Source of the DNA: DATBHW01 sp046704085
GTDB taxonomy: Bacteria; Chloroflexota; Ktedonobacteria; Ktedonobacterales; DATBGS01
Direction of reading: 5' to 3'
DNA: 14,769 nucleotides
Assembly (NCBI GenBank): GCA_046704085.1
Contig: JBJKSJ010000355.1
Coordinates: 1 to 14,769, forward strand
A model generated the notes under the pieces. The model saw nothing but the letters and a program-made list of their open reading frames with translations. It was not told the DNA's origin and did no database searches. Shown in pieces: positions 1-5,641 of the stretch. Within the stretch, counting starts at the first letter, position 1; each line of letters starts with the position of its first letter. Made by a program: the position numbers and the translations under genes.

Positions 1-40
1 GTATAGTATACGCCGAAATCGGTCTGCATGCAAGAACCGC

Positions 41-181
41 TTATAGTTTCCGCAGGATGGCTCCCATTTCGGTATCGGTGAACGCGCGCAGGGTCTCGGT
101 GCGCACACTGCCCAGACTCCCCAGGGCGAGCGCTCCTTTCAGTGGGACACTATGGGACACCAGCAAAGCCGAGGGAGGCGC
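41..181 (-). pseudogene. Open 3' end of an unrecognised coding frame
   Basis: On the minus strand a frame stays open from a stop at 184-182 to TAA at 43-41. It ends in a protein-like sequence, VRTETLRAFTDTEMGAILRK-L. No ATG lies in the frame; the only candidate starts are TTG, CTG and GTG codons (for example GTG at 160), and none has a Shine-Dalgarno sequence before it. I do not recognise the family. The amphipathic C-terminal helix looks like real coding sequence, so this may be the decayed or truncated tail of a gene. It could equally be a chance frame in GC-rich DNA. The rest of 1-305 shows no gene, RNA or terminator that I can support. Confidence 0.22.
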
Positions 182-305
182 TCACTATCTATACCAGCAC
201 CCATCGTACACCGCTCAATGGAGCAGATTGAGGGGCACTCAGGACGATGCGAATGACCGTTCCTTCACGAACTACGTTGGTGCTGGAAGCCTACACTGCC
301 CGCGC

Positions 306-1238
306 CTACACGTCCGCAGATTGCCAGGGACCACCTGTCGGCCAGAACTGCGCAAACGGCTGCTCTGCTGCCAGCGATTGAACAGGCGGCGTCAGAAAAT
401 CAGAGATGACCAGAATCACATCGGCCAGGCCAATGGGTTCTTTCACAAGGCGACCCTTTTTCAGAAAGGACGCCCACTGACTCTGCTTCAAGGGACCATC
501 GCTGAAATCAGCGGTCAGCCCTACAGGTATTTCCGAAGGGATGGCGGTGTTTCTTCTGGCAAATGTAGCGCGGATGGCCTGGCAAAGCGTCTCGCCTTCA
601 AAGGAAAAATGTCTGGCGAGTGTCCAGAGATCGAAGTAATCTTTCAGCCGGGTATTCGCCTTCTCTAGATGCACCATAATCCAGAACTTTTCAGCAATGA
701 CCGTTTCGCGGTGATAGGCCAGCACGCGCGGTTTAGGAAAACCCAACAGCGCCGGAAACTCCACATCAGCAGGTGGTGGCGTCACTATATCTCCAAAACC
801 AAAATCGACTATAAGGGGAATACGTGCCGCGCCCAGCCGCGCCACCAGTTGCACCCGCACGCCCCGATAGTCCTCATCCTCGCGCATCTGTCTCACCTCC
901 AGGCTCTGCTCATCCAGGCGTATCCCATCTTCTTCGACTTCCAGGCGGCAGACAGCGCGAAAAAGCTCGGCAAAGTAGGCAGCGCTGCTCTCTCCGCTGC
1001 CCAGGAAATCGAGATCGTGGGTGGCGCGATGGAGCTTGCCCTCCCACAGACAAAACGCCAGCGCCCCCTTGAGAATAAAGCGCCGTTCAGTATCCAGGCG
1101 CGTGACCCGATACATCAGGCGCTCAAGTCCGTAGCGCGTCAGGAGCGTCTGAAAGTCCTCTTCTCCTTGCTGAGCCAGGTTGAGCAGCCGCTGATGGACA
1201 GAGGCAACCACGTTTGTGGGCGGCTTTCGTGGGTTCAT
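306..1238 (-). CDS. abiEii: AbiEii/AbiGii-type nucleotidyltransferase toxin
   Basis: This is the predicted toxin of a type IV toxin-antitoxin and abortive-infection pair: a DNA polymerase beta-fold nucleotidyltransferase thought to modify a cellular target, with tRNA acceptor ends reported for relatives. It has 310 residues, a usual family length. Visible motifs are KGALAF at 57-62 leading to RATHDLDF at 71-78 (metal-binding Asp75 and Asp77), VDFGFGD at 144-150 with a third acidic residue (Asp145), AEKF at 182-185, and RLKDYFDL at 197-204. These match the AbiEii order. The frame is open further upstream to 1286. ATG at 1238 is preferred because it overlaps the antitoxin stop as ATGA and has GGAGGAGA about 8 nt upstream, so translation is probably coupled. 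No catalytic residue appears to be missing. Family assignment is strong; the cellular target is unknown. Confidence 0.92.
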   Translation of the reverse strand: MNPRKPPTNVVASVHQRLLNLAQQGEEDFQTLLTRYGLERLMYRVTRLDTERRFILKGALAFCLWEGKLHRATHDLDFLGSGESSAAYFAELFRAVCRLEVEEDGIRLDEQSLEVRQMREDEDYRGVRVQLVARLGAARIPLIVDFGFGDIVTPPPADVEFPALLGFPKPRVLAYHRETVIAEKFWIMVHLEKANTRLKDYFDLWTLARHFSFEGETLCQAIRATFARRNTAIPSEIPVGLTADFSDGPLKQSQWASFLKKGRLVKEPIGLADVILVISDFLTPPVQSLAAEQPFAQFWPTGGPWQSADV

Positions 1239-1840
1239 GCAACCATCTCCTCCAGGTAGGGCTGCATGACATTCTCCACACGACATACCTTTGCAGCCCG
1301 GTAGATGTCCCTCATAGTGCAGAGCTTTTTCAGCCAGGCGTCATTCATTGCTTCCAGCGCGACATCCGTTCCAACCTTGTTGCGGTATTTGAAGCAGTCG
1401 GCAATGGTTTTGGCCGGAGTATATATCTTCACCAGCACCCCCTCCAGCCAGTGTTCCTCGATGCCATAGGTAAAGGCTTCGCCGGAGAAGCGCATGATAC
1501 GCAGGGGCGGATAGCTGACTCGCGGCAGGCGCGCCTTGACATCGATTGCCATCCAGACCTCAAAGGGCCACTGCGTCGTGAAGTTATGGAACTGGAGCGC
1601 CGATAGCAGACAGATGACCCCATGCGGCACGCGCTTGCAGGCTTCCGCCAGGCTGTGATTCTCGGTCAGGCCAGCGTCGGTGGCGAAGTAGATGCCGCGC
1701 GAGGTGCGCTGCACCAGCCCCCGCTGCTCCAGGCGGCGCAGATATTCGGGTGACAGGCCGTGTGCCTTCAGGTCACGCGGGCGAAGGATGCCCATCTGGC
1801 GCACCAGTTCAAGCGCCTGCTCTGTTTTTGTAGCTGCCAT
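1235..1840 (-). CDS. abiEi: AbiEi-type antitoxin and transcriptional autoregulator
   Basis: This is the predicted antitoxin of the AbiE pair. It has 201 residues: an N-terminal winged-helix region (about 1-55, including SPEYLRRLEQRGLVQRTSRG) followed by an AbiEi C-terminal domain (about 60-200) with typical stretches ALQFHNFTTQ at 81-90, EEHWLEGVLVKIY at 128-140 and TPAKTIADCFKYR at 141-153. Known AbiEi proteins bind inverted repeats in their own promoter and counter the toxin without a stable protein complex, which defines type IV behaviour. Start ATG at 1840 has GGAG (1850-1847) 6 nt upstream. The stop overlaps the toxin start by 4 nt, the usual antitoxin-first order. A long palindrome at 1853-1902 lies directly upstream and is the obvious operator candidate. 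Confidence 0.92.
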   Translation of the reverse strand: MAATKTEQALELVRQMGILRPRDLKAHGLSPEYLRRLEQRGLVQRTSRGIYFATDAGLTENHSLAEACKRVPHGVICLLSALQFHNFTTQWPFEVWMAIDVKARLPRVSYPPLRIMRFSGEAFTYGIEEHWLEGVLVKIYTPAKTIADCFKYRNKVGTDVALEAMNDAWLKKLCTMRDIYRAAKVCRVENVMQPYLEEMVA

Positions 1841-1852
1841 ATGCTGCTCCAG

Positions 1853-1902
1853 GTGTGTTAAAACGTCGGTACTTATGCATATCTACCGACATTTTGACAC
1901 AC
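1853..1902. promoter_or_regulatory. 50-bp palindromic operator upstream of abiEi
   Basis: Left arm 1853-1871 (GTGTGTTAAAACGTCGGTA) and right arm 1884-1902 (TACCGACATTTTGACACAC) are reverse complements at 17 of 19 positions. The centre contains a second perfect palindrome, TATGCATA, at 1874-1881. The right arm covers the predicted -10 of the abiE promoter and the start site should fall just inside it, so a bound dimer or tetramer would block transcription. AbiEi proteins are known to bind paired inverted repeats in their promoters. That AbiEi is the ligand here is inferred from position. Confidence 0.75.
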
Positions 1903-1919
1903 TTGCATGCGTTCGTCAA
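1891..1919 (-). promoter_or_regulatory. Predicted sigma-70 type promoter of abiEi-abiEii
   Basis: On the minus strand TTGACG (1919-1914) and CAAAAT (1896-1891) are separated by 17 nt. The -10 lies in the right arm of the palindrome. Predicted transcription starts near 1884, leaving a leader of roughly 45 nt. Confidence 0.55.
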
Positions 1920-1925
1920 TGGCTC

Positions 1926-1954
1926 TGGACAAGCTGCCCTTCGTCTGCTATACT
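1926..1954 (+). promoter_or_regulatory. Predicted promoter of the DUF4190-tailed Ser/Thr kinase
   Basis: TGGACA (1926-1931), a 17-nt spacer and TATACT (1949-1954) precede the kinase start by about 60 nt. Its -35 lies only 6 nt from the -35 of the divergent abiE promoter, so the two probably compete for RNA polymerase and may share regulation. Confidence 0.55.
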
Positions 1955-2015
1955 GGCCGCACTTCGAGCATGACTCGCGTGCGAGCAACAGTCATGCGAC
2001 CAGGGGAGGGCAGTT

Positions 2016-3623
2016 ATGGCCGTACCAGGACCACTTTCCGGGCACACGCTGGGCGAGAAATACCTGCTCGGCGCGCTTATCGGCCAGGGCGGCTTTGGCG
2101 TCGTCTATCAGGCGCAGCATACCCTGCTGGGCCGCCCGCAGGCGATCAAGATTCTGCTGGAACAGCATTTTACCAACCCCAAGTTCCGCGAGCGGTTTCT
2201 GCGCGAGGCGCGCACTCTGGCAACGCTCGATCACGGCAACATCCTGCCGGTGCATGACTTCGGCATTGAGCAAGACCGCGCCTATCTGGTCATGCCCTAT
2301 ATTGCCGGGGGCACGCTGGAGAGCATGCTGCGCGGCAGCCAGCGGCCAATGGGCCTGGGCGCGATCTGGCGCTGCCTGGAGCAAATTTGCCTCGCGCTGG
2401 ACTACGCGCACACCCGCAATGTGGCCCATCTGGACCTGAAGCCGGGCAATCTGCTGGTGCATGAGGATGGGCGCCTGCTGCTCTCCGACTTCGGACTGGC
2501 GCACCTGATGGAGCAGGGCGCCGTCGAGGGCAGCACCAGCCTGCAATTTGGCACGCCCGCCTACATGGCCCCCGAACACCTGCAAGGCCACCCGGAGCGC
2601 CGCAGCGATGTCTACGCCGTCGGCGTGATCGTCTATCAAATGCTCACGGGTCGCATGCCCTTTGAGGGGTCCACGCCAGCCATCATCATGGTCAAGCAGC
2701 TTAACGAGCCGCCCCCGCCGCTGCGCGCCGCGCGCCCGGACCTGCCGCCGTCGCTCGAAGATGTCCTCAACAAGGCGCTTGCCAAAGACCCCAACCTGCG
2801 CTACCAGACGGCAGGCGCGCTGCTGGCCGACTTCAAGGCCGCAGTGGGTGGAGCGACTGGCCCGACCAGCAGCGGCTTTATCTCGGACCCCAACACGCCG
2901 ACCCGCATTGCCCAACTCTACTCCGACCCCACCCTCCGCGCCGGGCAGCCGCCCGCTGCTACGGTTCCCGCCGAACTCTACCAAGAACTCGCCGAATTGA
3001 AAGAGGCCGTGCGCAAGCTCGCGCAGGCGCCCGCCCTGCAAGCTGGCGCGCTCCCTGCCGGGCCATCTGGGAAGCGGAAACAAAAAGAGCCAGCGTCAAC
3101 AGCCACCCAGCCCCCAGCCGGTTTGGCGCCTGCGCCGCAGAAGTCAGGCGTCAGCACCCTGGCAATTCTCTCGCTGATTCTGGCGCTGCTGGCTCTGGCT
3201 GCTGCTGCAAGTTTTATCAGTGGAGCCATCGTGACCCTCACTCACTTGACCGGCTCCTACTACGACTCTTGCTATAATTATGATTACAATAACAATGGCT
3301 GCATAGGTGGTTATGAAACTTATGATAACACGGGCCTATTCTGGGGGCTGATGGCAGGCGGGCTTTCTGCTTGCGTGCTGGGTATTCCCGCCATCATCCT
3401 GGGCCGCCGAGCGCGCAGGCGCATTCGCCGGAGCAATGGCAGGCTGACCGGCTTGCGCGCCGCCGAGTCGGGGGTTGTGCTGGCCTGGATAGTCCCTGGC
3501 GACTGGGTTGCCATGCTGCTCTGGCTGTTTCTGAAGTTGCTGTGGAAACTGCTGAAATTACTGGGGACGTTCTTTCACCTGATTGCCCGGCTCTTTTTCA
3601 GGGATGATGATCGCTCGCCCTGA
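2016..3623 (+). CDS. Membrane Ser/Thr protein kinase, non-RD, DUF4190-like tail
   Basis: A 535-residue Hanks-type (PknB-like) kinase. The kinase domain spans about 16-275: glycine loop GQGGFG at 23-28, ATP-anchoring Lys45 in AIK, helix-C Glu64, catalytic loop HLDLKPGN at 138-145, DFG at 158-160, APE at 185-187 and DVYAVG at 198-203. The catalytic Asp140, Lys142 and Asn145 are present, but the usual Arg of HRD is Leu139, so this is a non-RD kinase that should not need conventional activation-loop phosphorylation. A Pro/Ala/Gln-rich linker (about 276-377) leads to hydrophobic segments at about 380-405, 441-463 and 485-525. RRIRRSNGRLTGLRAAESG at 468-486 resembles DUF4190 proteins. A Tyr/Asn-rich, lower-GC loop (414-440) with two cysteines lies between the first two segments. 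The start has a strong GGGGAGGG (2003-2010). The substrate is unknown. Confidence 0.9.
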   Translation: MAVPGPLSGHTLGEKYLLGALIGQGGFGVVYQAQHTLLGRPQAIKILLEQHFTNPKFRERFLREARTLATLDHGNILPVHDFGIEQDRAYLVMPYIAGGTLESMLRGSQRPMGLGAIWRCLEQICLALDYAHTRNVAHLDLKPGNLLVHEDGRLLLSDFGLAHLMEQGAVEGSTSLQFGTPAYMAPEHLQGHPERRSDVYAVGVIVYQMLTGRMPFEGSTPAIIMVKQLNEPPPPLRAARPDLPPSLEDVLNKALAKDPNLRYQTAGALLADFKAAVGGATGPTSSGFISDPNTPTRIAQLYSDPTLRAGQPPAATVPAELYQELAELKEAVRKLAQAPALQAGALPAGPSGKRKQKEPASTATQPPAGLAPAPQKSGVSTLAILSLILALLALAAAASFISGAIVTLTHLTGSYYDSCYNYDYNNNGCIGGYETYDNTGLFWGLMAGGLSACVLGIPAIILGRRARRRIRRSNGRLTGLRAAESGVVLAWIVPGDWVAMLLWLFLKLLWKLLKLLGTFFHLIARLFFRDDDRSP

Positions 3624-3652
3624 AAAGCGGTATTTTCCGCATGGCGTTCGCC

Positions 3653-3681
3653 TTGCTCCCTGACTGGCAGCATGGGATAAT
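3653..3681 (+). promoter_or_regulatory. Predicted promoter of the AbrB-RelE-RHH operon
   Basis: TTGCTC (3653-3658), a 17-nt spacer and GATAAT (3676-3681) lie 40 nt before the antitoxin ATG. This supports a transcription unit separate from the upstream kinase. Confidence 0.5.
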
Positions 3682-3721
3682 GAACGAAGGAAAGCAGAAT
3701 AGGGCAGCCGAAGGAGGCGCT

Positions 3722-4036
3722 ATGGTCGAGTTCAAGACGGTTATGGATGCCAAAGGCAACCTCAACATCCCACGCGAGATTCGTGAGGCGCTTGGGCTGG
3801 GAGAGCATTCCCTTCTTGAGGTGGAGATGACCTCACATGGCATTCTGCTGCGCCCGGCGGGGAAAATTGACCCAGAGCAAGCATGGTTCTGGACGCCCGA
3901 ATGGCAAGAAGGTGAGCGTCAGGCAGATCGGGAGATTGCCAGCGGCCAGGGGAAAGTCTATTACAGCGATGAGGAGTTTTTGCGCTCTTTTGATGACCTC
4001 GATCAGGAGCTAGAGGGCGAAGATGCCGACGTATGA
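3722..4036 (+). CDS. AbrB/MazE-fold (SpoVT-like) antitoxin
   Basis: A 104-residue protein with a swapped-hairpin DNA-binding N-terminus (about 1-48): FKTVMDAKGNLNIPREIREALGL... has the AbrB/MazE pattern of a strand, the turn DAKGNLNIP, then a short helix. The C-terminal half is acidic and contains DREIASGQGKVYYSDEEFL (69-87), typical of the toxin-wrapping tail of AbrB-type antitoxins paired with RelE-like toxins. The frame is open from 3641, but ATG at 3722 starts the domain correctly and follows AAGGAGG at 3711-3717. Its 3' end overlaps the toxin gene by 14 nt, so the two are coexpressed. It probably represses its own promoter. Confidence 0.87.
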   Translation: MVEFKTVMDAKGNLNIPREIREALGLGEHSLLEVEMTSHGILLRPAGKIDPEQAWFWTPEWQEGERQADREIASGQGKVYYSDEEFLRSFDDLDQELEGEDADV

Positions 4037-4313
4037 GCAGACAGAACGGTTTCGACAGGACTATAAACGACTCACCAGGAAGCAGAAACAAGCCTTCAAG
4101 ACAGCAGTCGCCAAATTTGTAGCTGATCTGAGAAGCGGCCACCTCCGACCAGGCTTGCGCGTCAAAGCCGTGCAAGGTCGCCAGGGCGTTTGGGAGATGA
4201 CCTGGGCACCAGATGGCCGGGCGACCTTCGAGTATGGCCCATCTCTCAATCCTGGCGACCAGCATGTTATCTGGCGTCGCATTGGTGGACATGACATTTT
4301 TGATACCCCGTGA
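4023..4313 (+). CDS. RelE/ParE-superfamily toxin
   Basis: A 96-residue basic protein with the RelE/ParE layout: two N-terminal helices (RFRQDYKRLTRKQKQAFKTA, 9-28, continuing to about 36), then RPGLRVKAVQG (42-52), and a beta sheet VWEMTWAPDGRATFEYG (56-72) and HVIWRRIGGHDIFD (81-94). In this superfamily RelE members cut mRNA on the ribosome and ParE members inhibit gyrase. The WAPDGRATF strand and the terminal GGHDIF fit the RelE side better, but I cannot settle the target from sequence alone. Its start lies inside the antitoxin gene (14-nt overlap) behind GAGGGCGAAG, so it is translationally coupled. Confidence 0.82.
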   Translation: MPTYEQTERFRQDYKRLTRKQKQAFKTAVAKFVADLRSGHLRPGLRVKAVQGRQGVWEMTWAPDGRATFEYGPSLNPGDQHVIWRRIGGHDIFDTP

Positions 4314-4338
4314 TGCAACAGAAAGCGAGGTGCGCCCC

Positions 4339-4752
4339 ATGTCCGTTGAGATTCATTCGCTGAATATTCCTGATGCGCTCTATCAACGGCTCAAGGCGCG
4401 CGCCGAGCAGCACCAGCGCACGGTAGAGGATGAACTGATCGAAGCCGCCGCCGCAGGCGTAGCAGAAGATGAGGACATCCCGCCGGAGCTTGAGAAGACC
4501 CTGGCTTCCCTCTCGGTGCTGGATGATGAGACGTTGAAACAGGCCGCCCGCAGCCACCTGCCGCTGGAGATGTGGCAAGAAATTGAAGAACTGCACTTCC
4601 GACAACAGCGCGAGGGGCTGATGACTGCTGAGCAAGCACGCCTGAACTGGCTCATGCGTCAGTATGAGCGAGCGATGCTCATTCGTGGCGAGGCGGCGGC
4701 GCTGCTCAAAGAGCGTGGGCATGATGTGGATGTCCTGCTCAAGCGCCCATGA
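4339..4752 (+). CDS. Ribbon-helix-helix protein with conserved C-terminal helical region
   Basis: A 137-residue protein. Residues 1-40 (MSVEIHSLNIPDALYQRLK, then ARAEQHQRTVEDELIEA) match a FitA/Arc-like ribbon-helix-helix fold that would bind DNA as a dimer. Residues 47-72 are acidic, and 73-137 form a helical tail with ELHFRQQREGL (84-94), MRQYERAMLIRGEAAALLKE (106-125) and RGHDVDVLL (126-134). From memory this N- plus C-terminal combination recurs in cyanobacteria and Chloroflexota. The frame is open from 4213, but ATG at 4339 follows GAGG (4327-4330) and lies 25 nt after the toxin stop, making it the third gene of the operon. No partner toxin or nuclease follows; the next gene converges. 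It may be an orphan antitoxin or an extra regulator. Confidence 0.75.
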   Translation: MSVEIHSLNIPDALYQRLKARAEQHQRTVEDELIEAAAAGVAEDEDIPPELEKTLASLSVLDDETLKQAARSHLPLEMWQEIEELHFRQQREGLMTAEQARLNWLMRQYERAMLIRGEAAALLKERGHDVDVLLKRP

Positions 4753-4764
4753 GCAAAGCCTCTC

Positions 4765-5478
4765 TCACGAGATGGCGCAGCTATCCCCCTCGCAGGCATT
4801 GGCATCATCATCCGATGACGCGCCGCCAACCTTGATGAGCGGGTGCGACTCGGCCCAGGCTTGCTCCAGCACCTCTTGCAGCACCTCGGATGGCTGCGCC
4901 CCGGACACTCCATACTGCTCGTCAATCGCAAAGAACGGCACCCCCTGAATCCCAAACATCCGCGCCCGCCGGATGTCGGCGCGCACCGCGTCGGCATAGG
5001 CATCGCTGTCGAGGGCCGCGCGCGCTTCATCTTCCGCAATGCCAAGCTCGGAGGCAAGCTGCACCAGCGTCTCGGCATCCCCCAGCGCCTTGCCCTCGGT
5101 AAAGTAGGCGTGGAAGAAGCGCTCCTCGGCTTCCTGCTGGAGACCTCGCTCGGCAGCCAGGTGAAGCAGGCGATGGGCATCAAACGTATTGGCATGCTGG
5201 GCCTGGTCCAGATGATACACCAGCCCCTCCTGGGCCGCAACTGCGCTCACCCGCGCGTGCATCTTCGCGGCTTGCTCCAGGCTGACGCCGTATTTCTGCG
5301 CCAGCATCTCTGTCACCTTTTCCCCTGAAGCGCGCGAAGCCTGCGGGTCAAGTTGATAGCTGCGCCAGATGACCTCAACCTGATCGCGGTGTTCAAAGTC
5401 AGCCAGGGCAGACTCAAAGCGGCGCTTGCCAATATAGCACCAGGGACAAACGACGTCCGACCAGATTTCCACCTTCAT
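4765..5478 (-). CDS. DsbA-family (FrnE-like) thiol oxidoreductase
   Basis: A 237-residue thioredoxin-fold protein of the DsbA/FrnE (2-hydroxychromene-2-carboxylate isomerase-like) family. The strand VEIWSDVVCPWCYIGKRRFE at 3-22 carries the CPWC redox motif (Cys11, Cys14). GIQGVPFFAI at 177-186 provides the cis-proline loop, and an alpha-helical insert lies between. There is no signal peptide, so it is probably cytoplasmic. The C-terminus ends with Cys229-EGDS-Cys234, a CX4C pair like the second redox motif described for Deinococcus FrnE. The frame extends to 5541, but ATG at 5478 begins the domain properly and a promoter sits at 5522-5551. It may act in disulfide handling under oxidative stress. 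It is convergent with the RHH gene, with 12 nt between stops. Confidence 0.88.
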   Translation of the reverse strand: MKVEIWSDVVCPWCYIGKRRFESALADFEHRDQVEVIWRSYQLDPQASRASGEKVTEMLAQKYGVSLEQAAKMHARVSAVAAQEGLVYHLDQAQHANTFDAHRLLHLAAERGLQQEAEERFFHAYFTEGKALGDAETLVQLASELGIAEDEARAALDSDAYADAVRADIRRARMFGIQGVPFFAIDEQYGVSGAQPSEVLQEVLEQAWAESHPLIKVGGASSDDDANACEGDSCAIS

Positions 5479-5521
5479 AAGTGTCTCGCTTTCTATTCTT
5501 AGCCAATACTTCCCATAAGGA

Positions 5522-5551
5522 AGTGTAGACGCAGAGCGCAAGAATTGTCAA
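5522..5551 (-). promoter_or_regulatory. Predicted promoter of the FrnE-like gene
   Basis: Consensus TTGACA (5551-5546) and TACACT (5527-5522) on the minus strand, with an 18-nt spacer. The predicted start near 5515 gives a leader of about 37 nt and excludes upstream in-frame starts. Confidence 0.62.
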
Positions 5552-5579
5552 GAATAACCGCGAAGCCTCTTGCCGCGTG

Positions 5580-5588
5580 TGTTACAAT
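5580..5588 (+). promoter_or_regulatory. Possible extended -10 promoter of the TPR-RecQ gene
   Basis: TGTTACAAT (5580-5588) has the TGn extension next to a TACAAT hexamer. No -35 with normal spacing is visible, as expected for extended -10 promoters. It lies 54 nt before the start codon at 5642. Confidence 0.4.
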
Positions 5589-5641
5589 AGGCGCGAAAGC
5601 CCCTTGAATGTCCGTTCGTAGCGAGTGCGCGGGAGTGATGT

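Noticed and set aside
57..1259. Plus-strand open frames of 203 and 196 codons
   Set aside because: They are mainly antisense to the well-supported AbiEii gene, have no family signature and no ribosome binding site.
1992..3083. 363-codon minus-strand frame opposite the first kinase
   Set aside because: Low-complexity Arg/Gly/Ala/Gln content typical of antisense frames in GC-rich genes; the kinase on the plus strand has complete motifs.
3246..3278. TTGACC and TATAAT inside the kinase gene
   Set aside because: Spacing is 21 nt and the hexamers arise from the Tyr/Asn codons of the membrane loop; no gene start follows on this strand nearby.
5570..5588. TTGCCG followed by TACAAT as a full promoter of recQ
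   Set aside because: Only 7 nt separate the hexamers; the extended -10 interpretation is kept instead.
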